Shown in pieces: positions 43,911 to 55,861 of a stretch of 64,000 bases of DNA. Position 1 is the first letter of the stretch. Each line of letters opens with the position of its first letter. Origin of the DNA: Lacticaseibacillus kribbianus. GTDB taxonomy: Bacteria > Bacillota > Bacilli > Lactobacillales > Lactobacillaceae. The DNA lies in assembly GCF_020180945.1 (NCBI RefSeq), contig NZ_JAIPUL010000005.1, forward strand, positions 62,001 to 126,000, in the 5' to 3' direction. The notes below the pieces were generated by a model that did no database searches, was not told where the DNA came from, and saw only the letters and a list, made by a program, of their open reading frames with translations. The translations under genes and the position numbers were made by a program.

Positions 43911-45245
43911 GTGCCATCACTAGACGAGCTATGGGCATACCTCGTAGACAAATTCCGCGCCGACCTGGTGCAGGTCAGCTTCGACACCTGGGTCGACACC
44001 GCCAAGCCGATCAGCCTGACCGGCCACACGCTGGTCATCGGCGTGCCGACGGCGTACCACAAATCCTACTGGGAGGCGAACCTCGCCACCAAGGTCGTGG
44101 AGTGGAGCTACGCGTTCAAGAACCTCGAGATCCAGCCGCTGATCCAGCTGATCGGCGACGCGGCGCCGGCCCCGACGCCGACACCCGCGGCCAAGCCGGT
44201 GCCGACGTTCAAGACGCCGACGCACCTCAATAGTAAGTACACGTTCGAAACCTTCGTCACCGGCAAGGGCAACCAGATGGCCCACGCCGCGGCGCTGGTG
44301 GTGTCCGAGGAGCCCGGCAAGCTTTACAACCCGCTGTTTTTGTACGGCGGCGTGGGGCTGGGCAAGACCCACCTGATGCAGGCGATCGGCCACCAGCTTC
44401 TGGCCTACCACCCCGAGGCCAACGTGAAGTACGTCACGTCCGAGGCGTTCACCAACGACTTCATCAACGCGCTTCGGACCAACGGCACCGAGCAGTTCCG
44501 CCAGGAGTACCGCAACGTCGACCTGCTTTTGGTCGACGACATCCAGTTCCTCGGCAACAAGGAGCAGACGCAAGAGGAGTTCTTCCACACCTTCAACGCG
44601 CTGTACGAGGACAAAAAGCAGATTGTGCTGACCTCCGACCGCCTGCCCAACGAGATTCCGAAGCTCGAGGAGCGCCTGGTGTCGCGCTTCAAGTGGGGCC
44701 TGTCCGTCGACGTGACGCCGCCGGACCTCGAGACCCGCATCGCGATCCTGCGCAACAAGGCCAACGCCGAGCAGCTGGTGATCCCGGACGACACGCTGTC
44801 TTACATCGCCGGGCAGATCGACTCTAACGTCCGCGAGCTCGAGGGTGCCTTGGTGCGCGTGCAGGCGTTCGCCGCGATGAACCGCGCGGACATCACCACC
44901 TCGCTTGCCGCCGACGCCCTGAAGAGCCTGAAGATCGACGACAAGGACGCCGCGCTGTCGATCAACCACATCCAGGACGTGGTCGCCAAGTACTACCACA
45001 TCACGATTTCGGACCTGAAGGGGAAAAAGCGCGTGAAGCAGATCGTCATGCCGCGCCAGATCGCCATGTACCTGGCCCGCGAGATGACGGAGAACTCCCT
45101 GCCCAAGATCGGCTCCGAGTTCGGCGGCAAGGACCACACCACCGTGATCCACGCCCACGAGAAGATCACCGCCGAGCTGTCGGCCGACCCCGAGCTCAAG
45201 TCCCAGGTGATCGAGCTGAAAAACCGGCTCAAAAACCGCGGCTGA
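43911..45245 (+). CDS. dnaA: Chromosomal replication initiator DnaA
   Basis: A 444-residue AAA+ initiator that binds DnaA boxes, unwinds the origin and recruits helicase. It starts with GTG behind AAGGGGG. Domain I (1-80) is followed by a short Ala/Pro-rich domain II (about 84-105), the AAA+ core with Walker [10 protein letters not shown] (146-153) and Walker [10 protein letters not shown], and the DNA-binding domain with [19 protein letters not shown]. The first residues read MPSLDELW. Flanked by both DnaA-box clusters, so autoregulated. Confidence 0.98.
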   Translation: MPSLDELWAYLVDKFRADLVQVSFDTWVDTAKPISLTGHTLVIGVPTAYHKSYWEANLATKVVEWSYAFKNLEIQPLIQLIGDAAPAPTPTPAAKPVPTFKTPTHLNSKYTFETFVTGKGNQMAHAAALVVSEEPGKLYNPLFLYGGVGLGKTHLMQAIGHQLLAYHPEANVKYVTSEAFTNDFINALRTNGTEQFRQEYRNVDLLLVDDIQFLGNKEQTQEEFFHTFNALYEDKKQIVLTSDRLPNEIPKLEERLVSRFKWGLSVDVTPPDLETRIAILRNKANAEQLVIPDDTLSYIAGQIDSNVRELEGALVRVQAFAAMNRADITTSLAADALKSLKIDDKDAALSINHIQDVVAKYYHITISDLKGKKRVKQIVMPRQIAMYLAREMTENSLPKIGSEFGGKDHTTVIHAHEKITAELSADPELKSQVIELKNRLKNRG

Positions 45246-45288
45246 CCCAAAGCCTCGCGCCCGGGCGCAACCGCGCAAAAAACCGGGA

Positions 45289-45381
45289 TGTGGACAACTC
45301 AAAACTTCCGGCCGACTTATCCGTTCCCGTTATCCACAGGGGGATAAGTGCAAGCCCGCGCCGTTTTGTGAGTTATCCACA
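45289..45381. other. Downstream DnaA-box cluster of oriC
   Basis: TTATCCACA at 45330-45338 and 45373-45381 and the variant TGTGGACAA at 45289-45297 between dnaA and dnaN. Confidence 0.85.
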
Positions 45382-45449
45382 GAAGCCACAGGCCCTACTA
45401 CTATTACTTAAAGACCTAATCTCTATATACAACCACCAGGAGGCACGCT

Positions 45450-46589
45450 ATGAAATTCACGATTACTCGCTCAACCTTCATCAAGACGCTCAACGATGTG
45501 TCACGCGCGATTACCAGCAAGACCACGATTCCCATCCTGACCGGCCTGAAGCTGGTGCTGTCCGATGAGGCGCTGGTTTTGACCGGCAGCGACGCGGACA
45601 TTTCCATTGAGTCGCGCATCGACGCCACGGCCGAGACCAACGACCTGCAGATCGAATCCACCGGCAGCATCGTTTTACCCGCCCGCTTCTTCACCGACAT
45701 TGTGAAGCGACTCCCTGAGCAAACCATGACGCTCGAGGTCCAGGACAACTTCCAGACCGTGATCACCTCCGGCTCGTCCGAGTTCACCATCAACGGCCTG
45801 GACGCCAACAACTACCCGCACCTGCCGGAGATCGTCACCGACTCGCCGCTGGTGCTGGACGCCGCCGTCTTGAAGGAGCTGATCGGCCAGACCGTCATCG
45901 CCGTGTCCAACCAGGAGAGCCGTCCGATCCTAACCGGGGTGCACATCCAGATTGAAAACGGTGAGCTGGTCGCCGTCGCCACCGACTCGCACCGCCTGGC
46001 CCAGCGCACGATCGCGCTGCCGGACGCCCAGGACGCCAACTTCGACGTCATCGTGCCCGGCAAGAGCCTGGTCGAGCTGTCCCGGACGCTGACCGACGAC
46101 ATCAAGCAAGTCGAGATCCGCTTCGCCGACAACCAGGTGCTTTTCCTGGCCGGCGCAACCGCGTTTTACTCCCGACTGCTGGAGGGCAACTACCCGGACA
46201 CCAGCCGCCTGATTCCGACCAGCTCGACCACGACCGTCGAGTTCACCGCCAACACCCTGCTCGCGTCGATCCAGCGTGCCAGCCTGCTGTCGCACGAAAG
46301 CGCCAATAACGTCGTGCGCCTGAACCTCGAGGTGGCCAGCCAAAAGGCCACGATCTACGGCAACTCCCCGGAGGTTGGCAACGTCGAGGAAGACCTGAGC
46401 TTCGAGAGCCTGACCGGCGACGACCTGGAGATCTCCTTCAACCCGGACTACATGAAAGACGCCTTGCAGGGCCTCGGCCAGACTGTGATTGCGGTGAACT
46501 TCACCGCGCCGCTGCGCCCGTTCACCCTGGTGCCGAGCGAGGACCACGACCACTTCATCCAGCTGATCACGCCGGTGCGAACCTACTAA
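45450..46589 (+). CDS. dnaN: DNA polymerase III beta sliding clamp
   Basis: A 379-residue clamp that encircles DNA and tethers the polymerase. The three-domain beta-clamp fold is evident: MKFTITRSTFIKTLNDVSRA at the start, SNQESRPILTGVHI in domain 2, and the C-terminal LVPSEDHDHFIQLITPVRTY. CAGGAGG precedes the ATG. A terminator follows, so here dnaN is not continuous with yaaA-recF, unlike the common arrangement. Confidence 0.98.
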   Translation: MKFTITRSTFIKTLNDVSRAITSKTTIPILTGLKLVLSDEALVLTGSDADISIESRIDATAETNDLQIESTGSIVLPARFFTDIVKRLPEQTMTLEVQDNFQTVITSGSSEFTINGLDANNYPHLPEIVTDSPLVLDAAVLKELIGQTVIAVSNQESRPILTGVHIQIENGELVAVATDSHRLAQRTIALPDAQDANFDVIVPGKSLVELSRTLTDDIKQVEIRFADNQVLFLAGATAFYSRLLEGNYPDTSRLIPTSSTTTVEFTANTLLASIQRASLLSHESANNVVRLNLEVASQKATIYGNSPEVGNVEEDLSFESLTGDDLEISFNPDYMKDALQGLGQTVIAVNFTAPLRPFTLVPSEDHDHFIQLITPVRTY

Positions 46590-46596
46590 TTGACGA

Positions 46597-46626
46597 TAAA
46601 AAGCACGCCGCGTTGGCGTGTTTTTT
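46597..46626 (+). terminator. dnaN terminator
   Basis: AAAAAGCACGCC, loop GCGTT, GGCGTGTTTTTT. Confidence 0.85.
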
Positions 46627-46680
46627 ATTGTTTGGGGTCACGCTTGCCCCCCCCCGAAAATTGGGTGTAGACTGGCGATG

Positions 46681-46926
46681 AAACCAGGGCGGAGCAAGGC
46701 GCACTTAGGTCGCCGGCTAGCGTAAGGGGGAGCATCGGGCCGCACCTTGGCCCGGTGTTCCCCCTTAGCTAGACGAGCGGCCGTTGCCTTGCGGAGCCCG
46801 ACGAAACCAGGGCGGAGCCGAGCGCATTTAGCCGGTCGGCTAGCGAAAGGCTGGTGCTTGGGCCGCACCTTGGCCCGAGTGCCGGCCTTAGCTAGACGAA
46901 CCGGCGTTGCTCGGCGGAGCTCGATG
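46681..46926. repeat. Two tandem copies of the palindromic repeat family
   Basis: Units at 46681-46803 and 46804-46926 (period 123 bp) begin AAACCAGGGCGGAGC and end GCGGAGCYCGAYG, the opposite orientation to the copies at 37.1 kb. Each has inner arms GGGCCGCACCTTGGCCC and a TTAGCTAGACGA segment. Confidence 0.85.
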
Positions 46927-46947
46927 ATACGCGAGGAGGACACAAAC

Positions 46948-47067
46948 ATGATTAATCTTTCAGCACTCAACTGGGGTGACGCGGTCTTCACCGTCGTCAT
47001 CTGGCTTCTCGTTGCCGCGGCGCTGATCGCGCTGGTGCGGTGGCTGATCCGGTGGGCAAGAAGCTAG
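46948..47067 (+). CDS. Unrecognised 39-residue single-span membrane peptide
   Basis: Starts at ATG 46948 behind GAGGAGG. MINLSALNWGDAVF leads into one long hydrophobic helix (TVVIWLLVAAALIALVRWLI) and ends RWARS. No family is recognised. It sits alone between dnaN and yaaA, squeezed between two palindromic repeats (one ends 22 bp before, another begins 2 bp after). A conserved-looking ribosome site and clean codons argue that it is made. Confidence 0.6.
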   Translation: MINLSALNWGDAVFTVVIWLLVAAALIALVRWLIRWARS

Positions 47068-47068
47068 G

Positions 47069-47168
47069 AACCCAGAGCGGAGCGAGGCGTACTTAGGCCG
47101 CCGGCTAGCGTAAGGACGAGCGGCCGTTGCCTTGCGGAGCTCGACGACCCTAGGGCGGAGCCAAGACA
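47069..47168. repeat. Internally deleted copy of the palindromic repeat family
   Basis: GAGCGGAGCGAGGCGTACTT and GCCGGCTAGCGTAAGG join directly to GACGAGCGGCCGTTGCCTTG, lacking the central hairpin of the full unit. Confidence 0.7.
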
Positions 47169-47418
47169 AATTTTGAAATTCAGGCGGACTGGTCGCATGG
47201 TGACCGGCCCGCCTTTTGCGTGCGCGCGGCGAGTGGTTGGCCCGCTGAACCGCCGGGGGCTTTGCAAGGCGATTTTCACGCCGGCTGCCGGGCGGAATTT
47301 TTGGCCGCCTGCCGAATTTCGGCGTGGATTTGCGTTTTAGGGAATTTTGGCCGCTTCTGGGGTCGGGGGCTACCCGCGGCGAAAAATCGCTTAGAACGCG
47401 TTTGACGCCCGAATTGCG

Positions 47419-47447
47419 TTGTCGGGACACGCAAAAAAATGTATAAT
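47419..47447 (+). promoter_or_regulatory. yaaA-recF promoter
   Basis: TTGTCG (47419-47424), 17-bp spacer and TATAAT (47442-47447). Confidence 0.7.
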
Positions 47448-47496
47448 ATATAGGTAAACGCTGTGTTTAACATTTAGCGCCAAAGGAGTGGCAACG

Positions 47497-47715
47497 ATGA
47501 ACGAAGTTTCGATCACAACCGAAACCATCACGCTGGGGCAGTTACTGAAAGACGCCGGCGTGATCGATTCCGGTGGGGCGGCCAAGTGGTTTTTGAAGGA
47601 GAACCGGGTGCTGGTCAACGGCGCGCCGGACGACCGGCGCGGCCGCAAGCTTGAGCCCGGCGACGTGGTGACCCTGCCGGACGGCGCGGCGTTCACCGTG
47701 ACGGCGGCTGGGTGA
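47497..47715 (+). CDS. yaaA: S4-domain RNA-binding protein YaaA/RlbA
   Basis: A 72-residue S4 domain protein located, as in most Firmicutes, just before recF. The S4 core reads ITLGQLLKDAGVIDSGGAAK, then FLKENRVLVNGAPDDRRGRK and LEPGDVV. I use the ATG at 47497, 8 nt after AAAGGAG; the frame could open at a GTG 9 nt earlier. The stop overlaps the recF start by 4 nt (GTGA). It probably acts in ribosome assembly. Confidence 0.93.
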   Translation: MNEVSITTETITLGQLLKDAGVIDSGGAAKWFLKENRVLVNGAPDDRRGRKLEPGDVVTLPDGAAFTVTAAG

Positions 47716-48962
47716 GGCTCGAGCGGCTCAAGCTGCGCAGCTACCGCAACTACCCGGCGCTTGACGTCGCGTTTTCCCCGCAGATCAACGTTTTGATCGG
47801 GGCCAACGCGCAGGGCAAAACGAACTTGCTGGAGGCCATCTACGTGCTGGCGTTAGCGCGCAGCCACCGCACCAGCAACGACCGCGAGCTGATCCGCTTC
47901 GGCGCCGAGTTCGCCAGGATCGAGGGCACCGTCAGCCGGGCCACCGGCGACGTCGGCCTCGAGCTGGTGATTTCCAAGGCGGGCAAAAAGGCGCGGGTCA
48001 ACCGCATCGAGCAGCCCAAGCTGTCGCAGTACCTCGGCAAGTTCAACGTCGTGCTGTTCGCGCCGGAGGACCTCGCCATCGTCAAGGGCAGCCCGGCGAC
48101 TCGGCGGCGCTTCATCGACATGGAGTTCGGCCAGATGAGCGCCAAGTACCTGTACAACCTGACCCAGTACCGGACGATGCTGCGGCAGCGCAACGCGTAC
48201 CTCAAGCAGCTGAAGTTCCACCAAGCCAAGGACCGCGTGTTCCTGGACGTTTTGTCCGACCAGCTCGCGGCGTTCGGCGCCGAGATCGTGGTCGCCCGCG
48301 CCCGGCTTTTGGCCCAGATGGCGGACTTCGCCGCGGTGATCCACCAGGGTATCACCAAGGGCCAGGAGACCTTGACCTTCGCCTACCAGACCCAGGTGCC
48401 GGCGGACCAACGCGCGAGCACCGAGGCCGCCTACCAGGCGCTGAGCGAGCTGTTCGCCGCCCACCGCGACCGCGAGATCGAGCAGGGCACCACGCTGGTC
48501 GGGCCGCACCGAGACGACGTGGCCTTTGTGGTCAACGGCAAGGACGTCGCAAGCTTCGGCAGCCAGGGCCAGCAGCGCACCACGGCGCTGGCCGTCAAGC
48601 TCGCCGAGATCGACCTGATGAAGGCCAACACCGGCGAGTACCCGGTGCTTCTGCTCGACGATGTGCTGTCGGAGCTCGACGACGACCGCCAGACCCACCT
48701 GCTGAAGGCGATTCAAAACAAGGTGCAGACCTTCCTCACCACCACCAGCCTGGACGGGATTGCCCGGGAAATCATCGACGCGCCCGCGGTCTTCCGCGTG
48801 GCGGGCGGTGAGCTGACGGCGGTGAGCGGGGATGAAGCTGGGGCCGAGGCCGACTCCGAAGCTGACCCTGATGCCGGCGGGGATGAGACCGCGCCGGACC
48901 CTGGCCCGGATGAGCCGGATAAACCGGCACCGACCGATACGCAGCAAACAGACGAAACATAA
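47712..48962 (+). CDS. recF: DNA replication and repair protein RecF
   Basis: A 416-residue SMC-like ATPase that loads RecA at gaps. The GTG start overlaps yaaA. Walker A is GANAQGKTNLLEA, the signature is SQGQQRTTAL, and Walker B is VLLLDDVLSELDD. The last 45 residues (from about 372) form an acidic Asp/Glu/Ala/Pro-rich tail absent from typical RecF of about 370 residues. Part of the yaaA-recF unit. Confidence 0.96.
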   Translation: MRLERLKLRSYRNYPALDVAFSPQINVLIGANAQGKTNLLEAIYVLALARSHRTSNDRELIRFGAEFARIEGTVSRATGDVGLELVISKAGKKARVNRIEQPKLSQYLGKFNVVLFAPEDLAIVKGSPATRRRFIDMEFGQMSAKYLYNLTQYRTMLRQRNAYLKQLKFHQAKDRVFLDVLSDQLAAFGAEIVVARARLLAQMADFAAVIHQGITKGQETLTFAYQTQVPADQRASTEAAYQALSELFAAHRDREIEQGTTLVGPHRDDVAFVVNGKDVASFGSQGQQRTTALAVKLAEIDLMKANTGEYPVLLLDDVLSELDDDRQTHLLKAIQNKVQTFLTTTSLDGIAREIIDAPAVFRVAGGELTAVSGDEAGAEADSEADPDAGGDETAPDPGPDEPDKPAPTDTQQTDET

Positions 48963-49019
48963 TAAAATAATTTATCGCATTGCTGAAATTATATCGCCGA
49001 GCCTTTTAGCGCTCGGTTC

Positions 49020-49145
49020 CACGCTCTGACATAAACGCGTTCCACGGCGCACCGCGGGCGCGTCTAGCTTGCACCGGCACTCGAAGCACAAACCGCTTCA
49101 AGCACCGGCGCTACGCTAGCCGACCCGCTAAACCCGCGCCGTTTC
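49020..49145. repeat. Palindromic repeat copy before gyrB
   Basis: A more divergent family member: GCGGGCGCGTCTAGCTTGC, inner arms CACCGGCACTCGAAGC/GCTTCAAGCACCGGCG, and CTACGCTAGCCGACCCGC. It fills the recF-gyrB gap up to the gyrB ribosome site. Confidence 0.7.
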
Positions 49146-49155
49146 ACGCTCGTAA

Positions 49156-51198
<2,043 letters not shown>

Positions 51199-51204
51199 AA
51201 GCCG

Positions 51205-51805
51205 GGCTACGGCTGCGGTGGAGGTTCCGGGCGCCGGACGGGTCGGCCTGTGCGGCCGGTCCGAGCCAAGGTCTCGGACCTAGATTTGGAGCCGGAGCCG
51301 CGTTGCGGCTGCCCGTCTCCAAATCTGCCGCGAAGATGTTGGTGATGCCCACCAAAACCGCGGTCATCACGAACATCTTCGTTTCACGGGCTGACCCGTC
51401 CGGCGCCCTCCACCGGCAGCATCGCGCTGGCTGTGGCGCTGGCCTGTTGAGGTCTGAAGCGTTGCGGAAGCCTTTGTGAGTCGGGTTTCTGCCGACGACC
51501 GTGTGGGCATGCAGCGTCATCATGAGGCCGGTTCTCGTAATCAGTCTCGCAGCGCTTGCCTGTGTTGCCCATCACGTCGGTAGCCTTTCAACCGTGATGT
51601 AGCGGGCGTAGGGGCCCAGGCGGGGCGGCCAGCGATTGGATTGGCCGCCCGCAAGACGCGCGTACTTGGCGCGGCTTGCGCGTGGCCAATCCCGGCAGAT
51701 TTGGAGACGGGGTAGCCGCAACGCGGCGCCGGCTCCAAATCTAGGTCGGAGCCCAACGGGCGGAGACCGGCCGCGCAGGTCGCCCTGCCTGGGCCCCGGA
51801 GCCCG
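51205..51805. other. Large self-complementary insert between gyrB and gyrA
   Basis: No credible gene. A hairpin CTAGATTTGGAG...CTCCAAATCTGCCG (51281-51333) recurs inverted at about 51701-51753, and its flanks (GCGGCCGGTC type) are inverted too, so the element has roughly 100-bp inverted ends. GGTGGAGG and GCGCCGGACGGGTC (51215-51246) pair with GACCCGTCCGGCGCCCTCCACC (51393-51414). GAAGATGTTGGTGATG (51336-51351) pairs with CATCACGAACATCTTC, and CATCACG/CGTGATG pair near 51570-51598. It should be transcribed with gyrB as an elaborate RNA fold, or be a non-autonomous mobile element. Confidence 0.7.
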
Positions 51806-51909
51806 CGGCCTCAACCACTAAACCTAAAAAGCCACTGGCACTGAAACTGCCAAGCACGATACCGAAAACAGCGCGAAGGCGCTGGTCACTGAAGGGAGAC
51901 ATAATTCTT

Positions 51910-54627
51910 TTGGACGATCGCCAAGAAAGCCGGATTACCACTGTCAATCTGGCCAAAACGATGAAAACCTCGTTCCTCGAGTACGCGATGAGTGTCATCG
52001 TGGCCCGGGCGCTGCCGGATGTCAGAGACGGCCTCAAGCCCGTTCAGCGCCGGATCCTGTACGGCATGAACGAGCTGGGGGTCACCCCGGACAAGCCGTA
52101 CAAGAAGTCCGCCCGCATCGTCGGGGACGTCATGGGTAAGTACCACCCCCACGGCGACTCCTCGATCTACGAGGGCATGGTGCGCATGGCGCAGGACTTC
52201 TCCTACCGCTACATGCTGGTCGACGGGCACGGTAACTTCGGCTCCGTCGACGGCGATGGCGCCGCCGCGATGCGTTACACCGAGGCGCGCATGAGCCGCA
52301 TCACCATGGAGATGCTGCGCGACATCAACAAGGACACCATCGACTACCAGGACAACTACGACGGCACGGAAAAAGAACCCGTTGTGCTCCCCGCCCGTTT
52401 TCCTAACCTGCTGGTCAACGGCGCGACCGGGATCGCGGTGGGGATGACCACCAACATCCCGCCGCACAACATGGCCGAGGTCATCTCCGCGTTGCACATC
52501 CTGATGGACAACCCGGACGCGACGACGCTCGACCTGATGACCGCGCTGCCGGGGCCGGACTTTCCGACCGGCGGCCTGGTGCTGGGCAAGTCCGGCATCC
52601 GCCGCGCCTACGAAACCGGCAAGGGCGTGATCACCGTTCGCGCCAAGACCGAGATCCAGACCGAAAAGAACGGCCGCGAGCGCATCATCGTCACCGAGAT
52701 CCCGTACATGGTCAACAAGGCCAAGCTGGTCGAGCGCATCGCCGAGCTGGCGCGCGAAAAGAAGATCGAGGGCATCACCGACCTGAACGATGAGTCGGAT
52801 CGTGAAGGGATGCGCATCACAATCGACGTGCGCCGCGACATCTCCGCCACCGTCGTTTTGAACAACCTGTTCAAGCTGACGCCCCTTCAGACCGGTTTTT
52901 CCTTCAACATGGTCGCCATCGTCAACGGCGCGCCGAAGACCCTGAGCCTCAAGGAAATCCTGACCTACTACCTGGCCCACCAGGAGCAGGTCATCCGCCG
53001 GCGCACCCAGTTCGACCTCAAAAAGGCCGAGGCGCGCGCCCACATCCTGGAGGGCTTGAAGATTGCGCTGGACCACATCGACGCGATCATCAGCATCATC
53101 CGCTCCAGCGAAACCGGCGACAAGGCCAAGGTCATCCTGATGGACAAGTACCAGCTGTCCGACAAGCAAAGCCAGGCGATTCTCGACATGCGCCTGGTCC
53201 GCATGACCGGCCTGGAGCGCGAGAAGGTTGAAAACGAGTTCGCGGACGTGCAGGCCGCCATCGCCGATTACAAGGACATTTTGGCCAAGCCGGAGCGCGT
53301 GCACCAGATCATCTACGACGAGCTGCTGGAAATCCAGCGCAAGTTTGGCGACAAGCGCCGCACCGAGCTTCTGGTCGGCGAGGACCTGAACATCGAGGAC
53401 GAGGACCTGATTGAGGAGGAGAACGTGGTCGTGACGCTGACGCACAACGGCTACGTCAAGCGCCTGCCGGCCAGCGAGTTCAAGACCCAAAACCGCGGCG
53501 GCCGCGGGCTGCAGGGGATGGGCGTGCACGACGATGACTTCGTCGAGCACATCGTGTCCACCTCGACCCACGACGTCCTGCTGTTCTTCACCAACGCGGG
53601 CAAGGTCTACCGCAGCAAGGGTTACGAGATTCCCGAGTACAGCCGCACGGCCAAGGGCATCCCGATCATCAACCTGCTGGGCATCGCCAACAACGAGAAG
53701 ATCCAGACCATCATCAACGTCACCCCGGGCGGCGCGACGGACGAGAAGTTCCTGTTCTTCGTCACCAAAAACGGCGTGGTCAAGCGCACCCCGGTCAGCG
53801 ATTTTTACAACATTCGCAAGAACGGCCTGATCGCGCTGAACATGAAGGAAGACGACGAGCTCAGCCGCGTCATCGCCACCAGTGGCGACGACACGCTGTT
53901 CATCGGCACCCACCTCGGCTACTCCGTCACCTTCAAGGAGCAAGCCATCCGCAGCATGGGCCGCGCCGCAACCGGCGTGCGCGGCGTGCGCCTGCGCGAG
54001 GGCGACTACGTGGTCGGCTCCGACGTCCTGAAGCCCGACGCGGAGGTCTTCGTCATCTCCGAGCAGGGCTACGGCAAGCGCACCCCGGCCTCCGAGTACC
54101 CGATCAAGGGCCGCGGCGGCAAGGGCATCAAGACCGCCAACATCACGGAGAAAAACGGGCCGCTGGCCGGCGTCGCCGCAATCGACGGTGACACCGACAT
54201 CATGGTGATGACCGACTCCGGCGTGATGATCCGCTTCAACATCGCCACCGTCAGCCAGACCGGCCGCGCCACGCTTGGCGTGCGCCTGATCCGCGTGGAC
54301 GACGGCGCCAAGGTCGCGACGATGGCCAAGGTCGAGCCGGAACCGGACGAGCCGGAGCCAACCGCCGCGGCGGCAGGCGACGACGCGGCAGCCGGGGACG
54401 GCAGCGCGAATGCGGACGGCACGGCAAGCGCCGACAGCGCACCGGCCGACGGCAGCGTGACCACCGACGGCACCGCAACCGCGCGCGACGCCGGTGATCC
54501 GGCCGCCACGCCGGCAGCCGGCGACACCCCGGCCGGGGACGTCGACGCGCAGCTGCGCGAGCTGCTGAACCGGGCCGCCGAAGACGACGACACCGACAGC
54601 GACGACGATTCGGACGACGCAGAATAA
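51910..54627 (+). CDS. gyrA: DNA gyrase subunit A
   Basis: The 905-residue DNA-cleaving subunit. The most plausible start is TTG at 51910 behind AAGGGAGA (spacing rather long). The catalytic Tyr is Tyr123 ([10 protein letters not shown]). The quinolone region [10 protein letters not shown] has Ser84 and Glu88, the susceptible-type residues. The C-terminal beta-pinwheel contains the GyrA box region [10 protein letters not shown]. After about residue 810 comes a long tail of Ala/Asp/Thr/Gly-rich low complexity ending in [14 protein letters not shown], which is unusual in length. Confidence 0.97.
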   Translation: MDDRQESRITTVNLAKTMKTSFLEYAMSVIVARALPDVRDGLKPVQRRILYGMNELGVTPDKPYKKSARIVGDVMGKYHPHGDSSIYEGMVRMAQDFSYRYMLVDGHGNFGSVDGDGAAAMRYTEARMSRITMEMLRDINKDTIDYQDNYDGTEKEPVVLPARFPNLLVNGATGIAVGMTTNIPPHNMAEVISALHILMDNPDATTLDLMTALPGPDFPTGGLVLGKSGIRRAYETGKGVITVRAKTEIQTEKNGRERIIVTEIPYMVNKAKLVERIAELAREKKIEGITDLNDESDREGMRITIDVRRDISATVVLNNLFKLTPLQTGFSFNMVAIVNGAPKTLSLKEILTYYLAHQEQVIRRRTQFDLKKAEARAHILEGLKIALDHIDAIISIIRSSETGDKAKVILMDKYQLSDKQSQAILDMRLVRMTGLEREKVENEFADVQAAIADYKDILAKPERVHQIIYDELLEIQRKFGDKRRTELLVGEDLNIEDEDLIEEENVVVTLTHNGYVKRLPASEFKTQNRGGRGLQGMGVHDDDFVEHIVSTSTHDVLLFFTNAGKVYRSKGYEIPEYSRTAKGIPIINLLGIANNEKIQTIINVTPGGATDEKFLFFVTKNGVVKRTPVSDFYNIRKNGLIALNMKEDDELSRVIATSGDDTLFIGTHLGYSVTFKEQAIRSMGRAATGVRGVRLREGDYVVGSDVLKPDAEVFVISEQGYGKRTPASEYPIKGRGGKGIKTANITEKNGPLAGVAAIDGDTDIMVMTDSGVMIRFNIATVSQTGRATLGVRLIRVDDGAKVATMAKVEPEPDEPEPTAAAAGDDAAAGDGSANADGTASADSAPADGSVTTDGTATARDAGDPAATPAAGDTPAGDVDAQLRELLNRAAEDDDTDSDDDSDDAE

Positions 54628-54744
54628 TTAGGCCCCCAGCTTTGGGGCGCAACTTTGGGGGTCGGGTTCGCCACGGGCGAACTTGACCCCTTTTTATCGG
54701 AATCAGGAACGAACAGAGGACGTACGGGCGCAACCCGTTTCTGG

Positions 54745-54768
54745 CGTGTGTGCACGGCTGCACACACG
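54745..54768. promoter_or_regulatory. Perfect palindrome in the mgtC leader
   Basis: CGTGTGTGCA-CGGC-TGCACACACG is a perfect 10-4-10 inverted repeat only about 5 nt before the mgtC ribosome site. It could be an operator or a hairpin that controls access to the site. Confidence 0.5.
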
Positions 54769-54786
54769 CTTGTGAGGAGGAGATCT

Positions 54787-55491
54787 ATGCATTACGAACT
54801 GAGTTTACTTGAGATCATCGGCCGGCTGCTGCTGGCCGTCGTGGTGGCCGGCGTCATCGGCTGGGACCGCGAGCACAAGAACCGGCCGGCGGGGCTTCGG
54901 ACCCACGTGCTGGTCTGCGTCGGCGCCTGCATCATCGCGCTGGTCCAAAAGGAGATCGGCTTCAACGCGCTGAACACCGCGCTGGCCCACCCGAGCCTGT
55001 CCGGCGTGCTGCGGGCCGACGACGCGCGGCTGATCGCGCAGGTCGTGTCCGGCATCGGCTTCCTGGGCGCCGGCACCATCATCGTCCAGCACCGCACCGT
55101 GCGCGGCCTGACCACCGCCGCGAGCCTCTGGGCCGTCGCCGGCCTGGGCCTGGCCATCGGCATGGGCAACTACGAGATCGCCATCGCCAGCGCAATTGTC
55201 GTCATCTCGGTGCTGATGTTCATGAAGAAAATCGTCCACGTCAACACGATGAAGAAAATCGAGATCCAGTACCGCCACAAGCTGGAGACCAAGGAGTTCA
55301 TCCAGAACTACTTCGAGGCCCACGGCATTTCAGTGTCCGACGTCAACTTCCGGGTGACGCAGACCGACGATGCGCAGATCTACACCAACATCTACGAGAT
55401 CGAGATTCCACGCAACATGAACTACGCGGACATCATCGAGGACATCTCGCTGAACAAGAACATCATGCGTATTCAGACCGTCAGCCTGTGA
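54787..55491 (+). CDS. MgtC/SapB family membrane protein
   Basis: A 234-residue protein starting at ATG 54787 behind GAGGAGG. The N-terminal half has four to five hydrophobic helices with the family motifs VVVAGVIGWDREHKNRPAGLRTH and SGIGFLGAGTII plus RGLTTAASLW. The C-terminal half is a soluble ACT-like domain (EFIQNYFEAHGISVSDVNFR). MgtC proteins relate to magnesium limitation, acid stress and F-type ATPase control. Separate from gyrA by about 160 bp with a palindrome. Confidence 0.93.
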   Translation: MHYELSLLEIIGRLLLAVVVAGVIGWDREHKNRPAGLRTHVLVCVGACIIALVQKEIGFNALNTALAHPSLSGVLRADDARLIAQVVSGIGFLGAGTIIVQHRTVRGLTTAASLWAVAGLGLAIGMGNYEIAIASAIVVISVLMFMKKIVHVNTMKKIEIQYRHKLETKEFIQNYFEAHGISVSDVNFRVTQTDDAQIYTNIYEIEIPRNMNYADIIEDISLNKNIMRIQTVSL

Positions 55492-55861
55492 TGGTCTGAT
55501 ACGGAAAGTGTGAAATGACGCCGCGATGTGACGATGTGGACCAGAATCGGACTGAATTGCGTAATTTTGTATTGGAATTAAAAAAGGCGAGATTATTGTG
55601 AAAGGTGCGTCGGCGAGTTAAGACGACGAATCGTTTGCGAATTGTCAGGTGGGTCGTGAATAATTGAAGCAGAAGTCCTTTAAAGTGTTGTAGCCCGGGG
55701 ATTTGAGACCACCTCGAATCGTTTGCGAATCGTTTGCGAATCGTAAGACATCCCAGAAGCACACCGTTTTCCGAGTTTGCTTTGTACTGGCTGCCGCAAA
55801 AGAATCAAGCAAGAAGCAACTAATATTTAGATCGACGACGTTTTTTACGGAGGACTGGGCG
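55492..55861. other. AT-rich intergenic stretch with direct repeats
   Basis: Clearly lower GC than the flanking chromosome, with no gene on either strand. It contains two clusters of the direct repeat CGAATCGTTTG and leads into the AT-rich AlbA_2 gene, so it may mark the left edge of transferred DNA. Confidence 0.6.
55626..55747. repeat. Iteron-like direct repeats CGAATCGTTTG
   Basis: Three perfect or near-perfect 11-bp units in tandem at 55715-55747, and about two units at 55626-55645, 70 bp upstream. The spacing of one helical turn suggests binding sites for a protein, possibly the following regulator-like gene product. Confidence 0.65.

Noticed and set aside
51919-51939. gyrA quinolone-resistance change
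   Set aside because: The quinolone region keeps Ser84 and Glu88, the ordinary susceptible-type residues.
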